The notes under the pieces were generated by a model. The model made no database searches. It saw nothing but the letters and a program-made list of their open reading frames with translations, and had not been told where the DNA came from. Below, piece by piece: positions 45,328-54,947 of a DNA stretch of 64,000 nucleotides (positions are counted from its first letter, which is position 1; every line of letters starts with the position of its first letter). Source of the stretch: Firmicutes bacterium UBA7510 (GTDB lineage Bacteria > Bacillota > Clostridia > Tissierellales > Sedimentibacteraceae). A program made the position numbers and the translations under genes. The DNA is taken from assembly GCA_002479485.1 (NCBI GenBank), contig DLNM01000067.1, forward strand, positions 32,050 through 96,049, given 5' to 3'.

Positions 45328-47334
45328 TTGAAGGATTTTAAATTACCTGAATATTTAAGAGATGATAATTATATTTTTTTAGTAATAATATCTGCATTTT
45401 CAGTTATATTTTTATTAAATAAAATGTACACTGTGGCTGCTTTATCAGGAGTTATACTTTTGATTAGCTTTATTGCTACTATAGGTAAACATAATAAAAG
45501 ACAGAAAGATTTAAATAATTATATAATAGATTTTACAAATAGTATCGAAAATCTTTCAGTCAGCTCATTATTTAATTTCCCGATGCCAGTTTTAATAATT
45601 GATAGGAATGGAAAAATCTGCTGGTTTAACTTGAAATTTAGAGAGGTAATAGGTGAAGAAGCTATAATTGAAAAAGTTGAAGATGTTGTAGCAAACTTCC
45701 CAATTAAAAACCTTGAAGAAAACATGCAGGGTATGCTTAATAATCTTGAAGTCAGTCATGACAATAAAGCATATAACGTCTTATATTCTAAACTAAATGA
45801 AGAGCAGTTTGTAGACAATGCAGCATATATATTATATTGGGTAGATAACACCTCATTCAGAACTATAAAAAACAAGTATAATGATGAAAGACCAATTGCA
45901 CTTATAATTCAAATAGATAACTATAGTGAGATTTCTGAGAAAATGGATAAGCTTATTAGGGCATCTATGATAGCGGAAATAGAAAAAATATTAAGTAAAT
46001 ATGCTAGTGAAATGAATGGATTTGTACTTAAGTATGATTCGGACAGATTTATAATGCTTATAGAAAACAAATATTTAGAAGCACTTGAAAGTAAAAAATT
46101 TGCAATGCTTGAAGAAGTAAAAGAAATAAAAAGCTCTGGCGAATATTTCTATACACTTAGTATAGGTGTTGGTGCATATGCGAAGACCATAGGACAGCTA
46201 TTTGAATATGCAAAGGGTGCTCTTGATATTTCACTAGGTAGAGGTGGAGACCAAGCTGTTGTTAAGCGTATAAACTCAGTAAAATTTTACGGCGGTAAAA
46301 GTAAGGCTGTTGAAAAAAGAACAAAAGTAAAAGCAAGAATAATATCATTTGCTTTAAGGCAGATCATAGACCAAAGTTCTAATGTTATAATTATGGGACA
46401 TAGAATTGGTGATATGGATAGCTTAGGTTCTTCAATTGGACTATATAGCATGGCTAAGAGCAGAGGTAAAAAGGCATATATTGTTTTAAATAATGTAAAT
46501 TATGCATTAAAGAACCTATGTGATAGAATGGAAAAAGAAGACCCAAGCTACATGGAAGCTATAATAACTACTGAGCAAGCACTTAGATTAATTGATTCGG
46601 AATCTGTTTGTGTAGTTTTAGACACTCATAAAGGTAGTTTTACAGAAGCTCCAGAGGTATTAGAAGAGGTAGAAAAAATAGTATTAATAGACCATCATAG
46701 ACGTGGTGAGGAATATATTGAAAATGCAGTGCTTGACTACATAGAGCCATATGCATCATCAACATGTGAGTTGGTATCAGAACTTATACAATATATGGAA
46801 GAACATATTAAATTGACTAAATTTGAGGCAGACGCAATGCTTGCCGGAATTGTGGTCGATACCAATTCATTTATATTTAAAACTGGTGTTAGAACATTTG
46901 AAGCAGCATCATTTTTAAGACGTAATGGTGCGGACACAATAGAAGTAAAAGAGCTCTTCAGTGAAGGTCTTGACACAATGAAAAAGAAAACAGAGATAAT
47001 TGATAAAGCTGAAATGAAGTTTGGTGATGTGGCTATATCTTATATTGAAGATGAGGCTGAAGATAATAATGTAATAGCTGCCAAGGCTGCTGATGAGTTA
47101 TTGACAGTAAAAGATGTTAAGGCAAGTTTTGTTTTAGTAAAAAATAGTGGATATGTCCATATAAGCGGCAGATCTATGGGTCAAATAAGTGTTCAGCTTA
47201 TACTAGAATTATTAGGCGGTGGCGGACATTTGACAATGGCCGGTGCACAAATACAAACAGACAGTATACAAATAGCGAAAGAAAAGTTATATGATGCTAT
47301 AAAACAATATAAAGAGGATGGAAAAGAAGGTTAA
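45328..47334 (+). CDS. gdpP: Cyclic-di-AMP phosphodiesterase
   Basis: GdpP degrades the second messenger c-di-AMP and so affects wall stress, potassium and osmotic balance. The 668-residue protein has two N-terminal membrane helices (about 15-52), a PAS-like domain (about 70-180), a degenerate GGDEF domain (SIGVGAYAKT near 275), a DHH domain (GHRIGDMDSLGS near 355, LDTHKG, LIDHHRRGEE) and a DHHA1 domain with GGGGHLTMAGA near 630. The aspartates and histidines of the manganese site are present. The TTG start has GGAGGTG upstream. Confidence 0.95.
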   Translation: MKDFKLPEYLRDDNYIFLVIISAFSVIFLLNKMYTVAALSGVILLISFIATIGKHNKRQKDLNNYIIDFTNSIENLSVSSLFNFPMPVLIIDRNGKICWFNLKFREVIGEEAIIEKVEDVVANFPIKNLEENMQGMLNNLEVSHDNKAYNVLYSKLNEEQFVDNAAYILYWVDNTSFRTIKNKYNDERPIALIIQIDNYSEISEKMDKLIRASMIAEIEKILSKYASEMNGFVLKYDSDRFIMLIENKYLEALESKKFAMLEEVKEIKSSGEYFYTLSIGVGAYAKTIGQLFEYAKGALDISLGRGGDQAVVKRINSVKFYGGKSKAVEKRTKVKARIISFALRQIIDQSSNVIIMGHRIGDMDSLGSSIGLYSMAKSRGKKAYIVLNNVNYALKNLCDRMEKEDPSYMEAIITTEQALRLIDSESVCVVLDTHKGSFTEAPEVLEEVEKIVLIDHHRRGEEYIENAVLDYIEPYASSTCELVSELIQYMEEHIKLTKFEADAMLAGIVVDTNSFIFKTGVRTFEAASFLRRNGADTIEVKELFSEGLDTMKKKTEIIDKAEMKFGDVAISYIEDEAEDNNVIAAKAADELLTVKDVKASFVLVKNSGYVHISGRSMGQISVQLILELLGGGGHLTMAGAQIQTDSIQIAKEKLYDAIKQYKEDGKEG

Positions 47335-47385
47335 AAAACACATAAGGTTAAGATAAATTAAATAATGAAAGGATAGGCATAAAGA

Positions 47386-47832
47386 ATGAAAGTAATATTA
47401 ATGCAAGACGACAAAACATTAGGAAAAAAAGGTGATATTGTAAACGCTAAAGAAGGATATGCAAGAAATTTCTTGTTTCCTAAAAAAATAGCTGTGGAGG
47501 CTACTCCAGCTAATATGAAAGTTTTAGAGAATCAGAAAAAGCTTCAAGCAGAAAAAGAGCAAGAAATTCTAGATGAAGCTAAAAAATTAGAAGAAGAAAT
47601 TATGAAAATCACTCTTGTTATAAAAACAAAGGCAGGAGAAAATGGAAAGCTTTTTGGATCTATAACAACTAAAGAAATAGCTGAATTATTAAAAGAAACT
47701 CATAATATAGATATTGATAAGAGAAAGTTAGAGTTAGATGACAGTATAAAAGCTTTAGGAAGCTACACAGTTAAAGCAAAGCTTCATGCTAAGGTTACTG
47801 CAAAGCTAAATGTTATAGTAACAAACAACTAA
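47386..47832 (+). CDS. rplI: 50S ribosomal protein L9
   Basis: This is L9, 148 residues, with the signature GDIVNAKEGYARNFLFPKKIA at the N-terminus (binds 23S rRNA), a long connecting helix (about 41-75) and a C-terminal domain ending in VTAKLNVIV. Normal length. It sits between gdpP and dnaB as in most Firmicutes. Confidence 0.97.
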   Translation: MKVILMQDDKTLGKKGDIVNAKEGYARNFLFPKKIAVEATPANMKVLENQKKLQAEKEQEILDEAKKLEEEIMKITLVIKTKAGENGKLFGSITTKEIAELLKETHNIDIDKRKLELDDSIKALGSYTVKAKLHAKVTAKLNVIVTNN

Positions 47833-47917
47833 TTTCTATTTAAAATTGAACGCAGCGAAGCATATTCTTATAATCGGAATTAGTGTATAAAATAACTAGC
47901 ATAAGGGAAGTGTAATT

Positions 47918-49255
47918 TTGTCTGAAATTATTAATTTCGGGAAAGTACCACCTCATAGTCTCGAGGCTGAACAAACAGTTCTTGGGGCATTGATGATAGA
48001 TAGTACTGCCATAGAGAAAACTTTAAATATAATAACCGCTGAGGATTTCTATTATGAAGCTAATAGTGAAATTTATGATGCAATAAAAACAGTATATCAA
48101 TTTGATATTCCTGTTGATATTATAACTGTTAGTGATGAATTAAAAAAGCGTGGAAAGATTGATTATGTAGGCGGATTAGAATATTTGGCAGGTCTTACAG
48201 AAAACATTGTAACTACTAAAAATATCTCTGCATATTTAAATATAATAAAAGAAAAATCAGTGTTAAGAAAGCTTATCAATGTAGCAAATGAGCTTATTGA
48301 AAAGGGATACAAGGAAAGTGATGAAGTTCAAAACCTTATAGACTTAGCAGAGTCTAGAATATTTGCATTGGCACAAAATAGGGGTTCTAACGATTTTTCT
48401 ATGGTTAGAGATGTACTTTTAACAGTATTTAATCAGCTTGAGGAAAGAGCTAAGATTAAAGGTAGCATAACAGGTATAAATACTGGATATAAAGACCTTA
48501 ATCGTATGACAGCAGGACTTCAACGTTCAGATTTGATACTTTTAGCTGCAAGACCTGCAATGGGAAAGACCTCCCTTGCTTTAAATATAGCTATGAATGC
48601 TGCGAAATCTGGATCATCAGTAGCACTATTTAGTCTCGAAATGTCTAAGGAACAATATGTTCAAAGGCTTATAAGTTTGGAATCTTTAGTAGAAAGTACA
48701 AAACTTCGTACTGGAGCACTGGAAGATGATGACTGGTTAAGTCTTGCTAATGTAATGAATAGTATATCTGAATCAGATATGTACATTGATGATACTGCAT
48801 CTATTTCACTGTTTGATCTAATGTCAAAGTGCAGAAGACTTAAAATAGATAAGGGACTTGACTTGGTAATTATAGATTACTTGCAGCTTATGTCATACGG
48901 AGGTAGGTCTGAAAGTAGACAACAAGAAATTTCAAGTATTTCAAGAGGACTAAAGCAGCTTGCTAGGGAGTTGAATTGTCCTGTTGTTGCCTTATCGCAG
49001 CTATCAAGAGCTGTTGAACAACGTCCAGATCATAGACCGATATTATCGGACCTAAGAGAGTCTGGAGCCATCGAGCAGGATGCCGACGTTGTAATGATGC
49101 TTTACAGAGATGAATATTATCATAAAGAAGAATCAGAGAAAAAGGGTATAGCTGAAGTAATAATAGCTAAGCATAGAAATGGACCAATAGGCACAGTAGA
49201 ATTAGTATTTATAGATAGATTTACTAAATTCTCGGACAAGCCTGATGGTATGTAG
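47918..49255 (+). CDS. dnaB: Replicative DNA helicase DnaB (DnaC in Bacillus)
   Basis: DnaB is the hexameric helicase that unwinds DNA at the replication fork. The 445-residue protein has the primase-interacting N-terminal domain (PPHSLEAEQTVLGALMID) and a RecA-like ATPase with Walker A ARPAMGKTSLALN near 210, Walker B LVIIDYLQLM near 318 and the late RESGAIEQDADVV motif. No intein or other insertion. TTG start; GGGAAGTG upstream is a fair ribosome binding site. Confidence 0.97.
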   Translation: MSEIINFGKVPPHSLEAEQTVLGALMIDSTAIEKTLNIITAEDFYYEANSEIYDAIKTVYQFDIPVDIITVSDELKKRGKIDYVGGLEYLAGLTENIVTTKNISAYLNIIKEKSVLRKLINVANELIEKGYKESDEVQNLIDLAESRIFALAQNRGSNDFSMVRDVLLTVFNQLEERAKIKGSITGINTGYKDLNRMTAGLQRSDLILLAARPAMGKTSLALNIAMNAAKSGSSVALFSLEMSKEQYVQRLISLESLVESTKLRTGALEDDDWLSLANVMNSISESDMYIDDTASISLFDLMSKCRRLKIDKGLDLVIIDYLQLMSYGGRSESRQQEISSISRGLKQLARELNCPVVALSQLSRAVEQRPDHRPILSDLRESGAIEQDADVVMMLYRDEYYHKEESEKKGIAEVIIAKHRNGPIGTVELVFIDRFTKFSDKPDGM

Positions 49256-49281
49256 AAAAACGGTCGAAAGGCCGTTTTTTT
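49256..49281 (+). terminator. Intrinsic terminator after dnaB
   Basis: AAAAACGGTC-GAAA-GGCCGTTTTTTT: a GNRA-capped stem followed by seven T, directly after the dnaB stop codon. Confidence 0.92.
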
Positions 49282-49300
49282 AATAGATCTCTTATACATA

Positions 49301-49904
49301 TTAAATATTTTCACCCATAAACCATTTGTCTTCATGGTTCTCTTTAATCAATTTTATATAGTAACTATTTGGCTTTGATTCTGTATAATTGTTTTTCTCA
49401 TTTACAATATTGTACTCATTAATAGCAATTTCTGAAAATAGCCCTTCAAAATCATATTTGGGAGAGTAACCCGTATAATCACGAAAATAGCATTTTGTTA
49501 CAAGTTCTCGATTTAATTTCATTTGCCATGATGATAAAGGCATATCATCATAACCAAAGACTCCATATATAAAATCACACATCGCATATCCGCCATCAAT
49601 AAATGCTTCACAAACAACATGTCCATTATATGCTTTTGTGATATTAGCAAGGTGTACTATTCGAGCGGGAATGTTGTTGCATTGTAAAAGAACACAACCT
49701 ACTCTTGCCATATCTGCACACCAATCTGTACCTCTATCTATAATATCTTTTTCTTTTCCACCAAATATCATATCTACAAAATCAATTTCATATTTTAATG
49801 CAATTTCAGAAGTAAAATTGATGATCTATAGAATCCATTGCGTGCAAATCACTTCGTAGCATCACACCATATTCTTTGCCAAAAACATCATATCCGTATT
49901 TCAT
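49301..49904 (-). pseudogene. Transglutaminase-like protein gene broken by a frameshift
   Basis: A start codon at 49904 with GGAGG upstream opens a frame beginning MKYGYDVFGKEYG that stops at 49806 after 32 residues. A shifted frame continues without a start of its own and carries the rest (INFTSEIALKYEIDFVDM..., then 156 residues from 49771). The join falls near 49815-49835. The main part has a transglutaminase-like triad: C in RGTDWCADMARVG, H in YNGHVVCEAF and D in MCDFIYG. Intact relatives would be about 190 residues. Either it is a recent pseudogene, a base is wrong in the sequence, or translation re-initiates at the ATG at 49771. It has no obvious link to neighbouring genes. Confidence 0.65.
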
Positions 49905-50160
49905 TATTATTATCCTCCAATTTAGATGCGTTATTTAAATTATATCACTAAATCATTGTTTTATTAACATTATAGCATGTTCTCTAGAAATTTATAACCG
50001 TTAAAACATTTTAGCATAATTAACTTTAATTTACTATATCTAAAATTTTTACAACAAAAAAAACACTGTTTACAACAAAACACTACACAGAATTAAAATA
50101 AATGCTAATATTATACACAATGTGACAATAAAAGATAAAATAAAAAAAAGGTGATATGTT

Positions 50161-50850
50161 ATGAATTATATATCAATTATCTTAAATGTAATTTTAGGTG
50201 CCGTTGTAGGATGTGCACTTCCAAAAATGACAAATAAAATGATTTCTTATAAAAAGACTAAGGGAAAAGTACAAAGCTATTCACTAGGTAGATTTAATAA
50301 AACAAATTATTTTTTACTTACTGTTTTAATGATTATTTTGTTTATTGGGGCTTTATATTTTTCAAAAAATTATGTACATTACGTTTTTATATGTATATTT
50401 TCGTCCATAGCTCTATACTGTACGATAATTGATTATAAAATTCGTATAATTCCAAATGAAATGGTTATTACTGTTTTAATTTTAGGGACAATTTACACAA
50501 TTATTGATAAAGGAATAAAAGGCATTTACAGTTCTTTTATTGCTTTATTATTAGTCGTTATTATATTTGCTTTATCTACGCTTGTATTAAAACTAATATT
50601 TAAAATAAGCTTTGGTATTGGTGCTGGAGATATTAAAATGTCAATGGCAATTGCATTTTCAATTGGCTATCCAGATGTATTTATTTTTTTAACTGGTATG
50701 GCTTGTGCGATGATTGTTTATTGTACAGTAGGAATTTTATTAGGAAAATTAACACTAAAAAGCACTTTTCCGATGTGTGGTGTGTTAATGACTGGATTTA
50801 TTGCAGCTTTGTATGCTGATTTTGTAACTGAATTCTTAACTTTTTTATAG
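50161..50850 (+). CDS. tadV: Prepilin peptidase of the Tad pilus (A24 family, TadV/CpaA type)
   Basis: This membrane aspartate protease removes the leader from Flp pilin and pseudopilins. The 229-residue protein has about six helices and the two catalytic aspartates D91 (TIIDYKIRIIPNE) and D157 (GAGDIKM, the GxGD motif). It lacks the N-terminal methylase domain of PilD, as Tad peptidases do. It opens the pilus locus after a 256-base gap (49905-50160) in which I see no clear promoter or other feature. Confidence 0.88.
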   Translation: MNYISIILNVILGAVVGCALPKMTNKMISYKKTKGKVQSYSLGRFNKTNYFLLTVLMIILFIGALYFSKNYVHYVFICIFSSIALYCTIIDYKIRIIPNEMVITVLILGTIYTIIDKGIKGIYSSFIALLLVVIIFALSTLVLKLIFKISFGIGAGDIKMSMAIAFSIGYPDVFIFLTGMACAMIVYCTVGILLGKLTLKSTFPMCGVLMTGFIAALYADFVTEFLTFL

Positions 50851-50913
50851 GCAATAGACACATACCGTGTTTTATTGATATATATAATTTTTAAAATAAA
50901 AGGAGGACTAATA

Positions 50914-51096
50914 ATGAAAAAATTATTTAAATGGTTAGCATCTGAAGAAAGCGGACAAGGTATGGTTGAATATGGACTAATTTTAGCTCTTGTTGCAGTT
51001 GCAGTAATCGCAATATTGGGGACAATGGGTGGAAAGTTAAAGGACATATTTCAGGCAATATCAAATAAGCTAGTAGTTCCAACTACTACTCCATAA
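50914..51096 (+). CDS. flp: Flp-type pilin, copy 1
   Basis: The 60-residue major pilin precursor has a 14-residue leader ending in Gly (MKKLFKWLASEESG), then QGMVEY with the conserved Glu at +5 and Tyr at +6, and a 20-residue hydrophobic helix (GLILALVAVAVIAILG). Prepilin peptidase would cut after G14. The start at 50914 is set by a perfect AGGAGG seven bases upstream. The strong ribosome binding site fits a highly made structural subunit. Confidence 0.92.
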   Translation: MKKLFKWLASEESGQGMVEYGLILALVAVAVIAILGTMGGKLKDIFQAISNKLVVPTTTP

Positions 51097-51125
51097 AAAG
51101 TATACGAGAGATGGTTATTTGAATT

Positions 51126-51305
51126 ATGTTTTGCTGGATAAAACATGAGGAAAGTGGACAAGGCATGGTTGAGTATGGATTAATATTAGCGCTGGTTTCT
51201 CTTGTTGCGCTTGCAGCATTGACTTCTATGGGGGTTAGTTTACAAAACTTTTTTAAACGAATGTGTAATGAGTTAGATAAACTAATAACTAGTTTGTCTA
51301 CGTAA
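51126..51305 (+). CDS. Flp-type pilin, copy 2
   Basis: This 59-residue frame starts MFCWIKHEESG and continues QGMVEYGLILALV, the same cleavage site and helix start as copy 1 (cut after G11, Glu at +5). The second half (SLVALAALTSMGVSLQNFFKRM) is hydrophobic then basic, ending SLST. The first ATG after an in-frame stop is 51126. The ribosome binding site is weak (GAGATGG about 14 bases upstream), so it is probably a minor pilin or is expressed by coupling to copy 1, 29 bases away. It is short enough to be missed by automated calling. Confidence 0.85.
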   Translation: MFCWIKHEESGQGMVEYGLILALVSLVALAALTSMGVSLQNFFKRMCNELDKLITSLST

Positions 51306-51310
51306 GGATC

Positions 51311-51346
51311 AAGGCGGATAGAGAGGATTTCTTTCCGCCTTATTCT
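51311..51346 (+). terminator. Hairpin after the pilin genes
   Basis: AAGGCGGA (51311-51318) pairs with TCCGCCTT (51334-51341), followed by a short T-rich stretch. It would lower read-through from the pilin genes into the rest of the locus or protect the pilin mRNA end. Confidence 0.65.
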
Positions 51347-51421
51347 TAGCTTAAACTAATAAAGTTATTCTAACATTATTAAAAAATTATTCTAATATTA
51401 TTAATAAAAAGGGGACATATA

Positions 51422-51913
51422 GTGAAAAGTAGTATTGATTTCTATATAAGTGACGAGAGAGCACAATCTATATTGGAGTTTGCTTTAATTCTTCCTGTTA
51501 TGATTTTGTTTTTAACTATTATAGTAGAATTTGCTAGTTTAATTGATACAAAAATACTTCTTCAAAATGCAGCTTGTGAAGGTGCAAGAGGAATAGTTGA
51601 TGTAAGAGATAATGTTAGCTATCAAGTACAGTCTTCAATTTCTGATTATAATGAGAGATTAAATTTTGATAAATTAAAAATAAATATAGATATAAAGCCG
51701 ACTGAAACCAGAAGGTACACTCATCATGTTCAAAATGGATATTATTATGTAGGAGTTCAATCAAACTATAAATATTGCTTTGTTAAGGTAACATTAGAGT
51801 ATGATAAGCCAATAATAATGCCTTTAAGCAAGTTGCTATTTGGTAATGTTTTTAAACTTAAAGCATCCTTTACCTCACAATTTTATATAGAGGGTTATAA
51901 ATATGGAGCATAA
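51422..51913 (+). CDS. TadE-like pseudopilin 1
   Basis: The 163-residue protein has an N-terminal QSILEFALILPVMILFLTIIVEF helix typical of TadE (Glu near the helix start, Pro inside), followed by an extracytoplasmic domain. TadE-like proteins are minor pilins of Tad systems. The GTG start has GGGGA upstream. It overlaps the next gene by 11 bases. Confidence 0.82.
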   Translation: MKSSIDFYISDERAQSILEFALILPVMILFLTIIVEFASLIDTKILLQNAACEGARGIVDVRDNVSYQVQSSISDYNERLNFDKLKINIDIKPTETRRYTHHVQNGYYYVGVQSNYKYCFVKVTLEYDKPIIMPLSKLLFGNVFKLKASFTSQFYIEGYKYGA

Positions 51914-52445
51914 ATTTTTACCAAGAAAAAACATAGGAATAAATTTTAAAGAAAATGAAAATGGACAGGCTTTATTAGAATATGCAATTGTTTTTCCGCT
52001 ATTTTTGTTTCTTTTACTTTTTATTATAGATTGTGCTTGGATAGGTTTTCAGCAATTAACATTTGATTATGTTTACAGAGAAGCCAGTTGGGGTTTCGAG
52101 CTAAATAGTGGATATGTGAATAGCCAATATCCTATGGTGGATAGATACTCATCAGGTTATATAAAGGATAGAATACTAGAACAATCGCCTATTCTTAAGT
52201 CTAAGAATTTAAAAGTAATTAACGCTTATAACGAATATTGGACAGAAACAGAAAGTGTCATTTTACCAAATGCTTTTGGAAGTACCTATAGCAAAGTGAC
52301 TAGAAGAAGATATGTCCGCGTTAACGCAGATATTATATATAAATTAGATACATTAACATTTGTTGGAGATTTGTTTTTTGGTAGTAACAAAACTATATCA
52401 AAATATATTTGTAAAACTAGACTAATAAATTCTAATGATAATTAA
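51903..52445 (+). CDS. TadE-like pseudopilin 2
   Basis: The 180-residue protein has an N-terminal cytoplasmic stretch of about 20 residues, then NGQALLEYAIVFPLFLFLLLFIIDC, the TadE-type helix with a Glu-Tyr pair like Flp. The rest (about 135 residues, Tyr-rich) is extracytoplasmic. It is the second of three related genes in a row, perhaps together forming a pilus tip or base. Confidence 0.8.
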   Translation: MEHKFLPRKNIGINFKENENGQALLEYAIVFPLFLFLLLFIIDCAWIGFQQLTFDYVYREASWGFELNSGYVNSQYPMVDRYSSGYIKDRILEQSPILKSKNLKVINAYNEYWTETESVILPNAFGSTYSKVTRRRYVRVNADIIYKLDTLTFVGDLFFGSNKTISKYICKTRLINSNDN

Positions 52446-52484
52446 TATGTTTTGTATCAAATATTTTTGTTTGGAGTACATATT

Positions 52485-52958
52485 ATGGGAAGAAGCTTAA
52501 AAAGTTTACGTGATAATGAGTCAGGAAGCATACTTATATTATGCGTATTTACATTTATAGTAGTTATTATTTTAACAGGATTTGTCATAGATTTAGGGTT
52601 GATGTATTGTATGAGAATTAGGCTTCTTGAAGTTGGACATCTAGCGAGAGAGGCTAGATTTAACGAAACATCTTATTTAAATGATTCAGAAAATCCTAAT
52701 AGGGCTTTTAGAGAAATTATTGAACGATGTGTTGTAGAAAATGGTATTCCCAGAGAACAGTTAAGAACAGAATTTAAGGAAACTTTGAGAGAACATAATA
52801 GGAGAGAATATAAAGTTGATATATATTTGTGGGATACATATAAGTTTACATTTCTTAAAATATTTGGAATAACAGACTATACTGTCAATATTCATATTCC
52901 TGGTTCTGGATATGTTTCTATGCCAGGTGATATTGGAGTTTGGTATCCAGGAAGATAG
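52485..52958 (+). CDS. TadE/TadG-like membrane protein 3
   Basis: The 157-residue protein begins MGRSLKSLRDNESGS and continues into the helix ILILCVFTFIVVIILTGFVIDLG, the beginning typical of TadG-like ("Tad domain") proteins, though much shorter than TadG. The C-terminal 100 residues face outside. The start at 52485 has TTTGGAG upstream. Confidence 0.72.
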   Translation: MGRSLKSLRDNESGSILILCVFTFIVVIILTGFVIDLGLMYCMRIRLLEVGHLAREARFNETSYLNDSENPNRAFREIIERCVVENGIPREQLRTEFKETLREHNRREYKVDIYLWDTYKFTFLKIFGITDYTVNIHIPGSGYVSMPGDIGVWYPGR

Positions 52959-52995
52959 TTAAGATAAAGTATATACAGATATGGAGGATTATCAG

Positions 52996-53724
52996 TTGAA
53001 AAAGATTAGAATTATGGCTGCAATTGCTGCTTTACTTACATGTATTTCAGTATTTTTATTACTAAACTCTAATATTGATAAGGAAGAAGCCAAGGAAAAA
53101 GTAGCAGATAATATTGAAGTTGTTGTAGCAGCAGATAATATTAGTGCTGAAACTCAAATAAAAATAGAAATGCTTAAAACTATAACTGTTCCAAAGAATT
53201 TGGCTTTGCCAAGTGCTATAAAGAAAAAAGAAGAAATCGCAGGTATGATAACTAAAACAGATATAGTAGCAGGAGAGATTATATTATCTGAAAAATTTTA
53301 TAATCCTGAAAATGTTGATGCAGGACTTGCATTTGTGATAAAAAATGATATGCGTGCTATTACCGTATCAGTTGATAATAGCAGTGGTCTAAGTGGTTTG
53401 TTACGTCAAGGTAACTTTGTAGATATTGTTGCTTGTGTTAGAGATACTAAATTGAACACTGAGTATACAGAATTTTTATTACAAAAGATAAAAGTATTGG
53501 CTTTAAATAATTTAACATCAGGTACTCTTGGCGGAGATAGTGCATTGTATGAAACTGTAACGCTAGAAGTTTCACCAGAGGATGCTCTTAAATTATCAAT
53601 GATTGATTTTAAAAAAAGATATCCTGATGAAATTATAGTTGATTACAGAATGATATTAAGATCACAAAAGGATGAAAAGGTATTAGAAACTTTAAAGATT
53701 AATTTAGTAGATGTTATTAAGTAA
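52996..53724 (+). CDS. cpaB: Flp pilus assembly protein CpaB/RcpC (SAF domain)
   Basis: The 242-residue protein has one N-terminal helix (about 6-25), an SAF domain (EVVVAADNISAETQIKIEML near 45) and a CpaB C-terminal part (RAITVSVDNSSGLSGLLRQGNFVDIVA). In Gram-negatives RcpC supports the secretin; here there is no secretin and it may bind peptidoglycan or the pilus base. The TTG start at 52996 follows GGAGG by eight bases; the ATG at 52981 contains that site and is unlikely. Confidence 0.85.
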   Translation: MKKIRIMAAIAALLTCISVFLLLNSNIDKEEAKEKVADNIEVVVAADNISAETQIKIEMLKTITVPKNLALPSAIKKKEEIAGMITKTDIVAGEIILSEKFYNPENVDAGLAFVIKNDMRAITVSVDNSSGLSGLLRQGNFVDIVACVRDTKLNTEYTEFLLQKIKVLALNNLTSGTLGGDSALYETVTLEVSPEDALKLSMIDFKKRYPDEIIVDYRMILRSQKDEKVLETLKINLVDVIK

Positions 53725-53744
53725 TTTAGAAGGGAATCATTTAT

Positions 53745-54944
53745 ATGGAAATTAAAGTTTTATTGATTGGTACAGATGAACAAGTTCAAAATATGAGTAG
53801 GGTGGTTAAAAGTAGCGATATAAGTATAGTAGGAACTGTAAAGAATGAAGCTATGGTCTTGGATGAAATAGGCAGAAAATTACCAGATATAGTAATGATA
53901 TGCTATGAGATGGGGTCTATGGTAATTCGCATTTGCCAGCAAATATACTTGTTAAGACCAAGAAGTGTTATAGTTCTTCTTACAGACAATCTAACTCCTG
54001 AGATTTTACAGAAATCAATACAAGCTGGTGTTCATTATTTCCTTCCCTATACAAGTACAAGCGATAAAATAGTTCCGCAAATAAAGGCAGTACATACGAA
54101 AGAATCAACAAGATTGTTGGCTATGGAAAATACCTCGAACGTTGCTAGAAAGTCTTGTGTTATTATGGTTCTTGGCACAAAAGGTGGAATAGGAAAAACA
54201 ACCTTTGCAGTTAACCTAGCAATTAAATTAACAAAGCTTAAATGTAAGGTTGCTCTGTTAGATTTTGATATGCAATTTGGAGATGCAAGCACGTATTTAG
54301 GCATTGAATCGAAAGATACATTAGCAGAGCTGCTGCAGGAGCAAGCATATCCTACTATAGATATTATACGTAAATATATAACAATGCATAAATCAGGAGT
54401 GAATTTGCTATGTGCACCTGGTAGCCCTGAGTTTGCAGATGGTATATCTGCACCTCAAATAGATAAAGTAATATCTACATTGCGCACTTATTATGATTAT
54501 ATTATATTAGACACTACATCATCATTTAATGAAATAAACTTAACTTGTATAGATGTGTCAAATATTATTATGTTTGTAAGCGGTGTCGACATATCATCAT
54601 TAAAAAATACTAAAAAGGGATTATCTTTGCTGGAATCTTTGCAAGCTAAAGAAAAAGTAAAAATAATTATAAATAAGGAAGCTCAATTAGGAATTAATAT
54701 TGCTGATATTGAAAAAACACTTGGATATCCTGTATTTTTTTCTATACCATATGATTTTAAAATATCTATGACAGCACTTAATAAAGGAGTTCCTTTTGCT
54801 ATGGAATATTCATCTAATCCCTTAAATAAAGGATATGAGATGTTAGCTAGTACTATTGACGGAAAAAGTTATGATAAAACAAGTGAATCTAATACAAAAT
54901 TAAAATTTTTGGATAATATAAAAAATATATGGAGGCGTAAATAG
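53745..54944 (+). CDS. tadZ: TadZ/CpaE-like pilus localisation ATPase
   Basis: The 399-residue protein has an atypical receiver-like N-terminal domain (about 1-120; the phosphoacceptor region reads IVMICYEMGS, without the usual Asp) and a MinD/ParA-like ATPase with deviant Walker A GTKGGIGKTTFAVN near 150 and LLDFDMQFGD. TadZ proteins place the Tad machine at a cell pole and recruit TadA. The gene ends four bases before tadA. Confidence 0.9.
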   Translation: MEIKVLLIGTDEQVQNMSRVVKSSDISIVGTVKNEAMVLDEIGRKLPDIVMICYEMGSMVIRICQQIYLLRPRSVIVLLTDNLTPEILQKSIQAGVHYFLPYTSTSDKIVPQIKAVHTKESTRLLAMENTSNVARKSCVIMVLGTKGGIGKTTFAVNLAIKLTKLKCKVALLDFDMQFGDASTYLGIESKDTLAELLQEQAYPTIDIIRKYITMHKSGVNLLCAPGSPEFADGISAPQIDKVISTLRTYYDYIILDTTSSFNEINLTCIDVSNIIMFVSGVDISSLKNTKKGLSLLESLQAKEKVKIIINKEAQLGINIADIEKTLGYPVFFSIPYDFKISMTALNKGVPFAMEYSSNPLNKGYEMLASTIDGKSYDKTSESNTKLKFLDNIKNIWRRK

Positions 54945-54947
54945 TTT

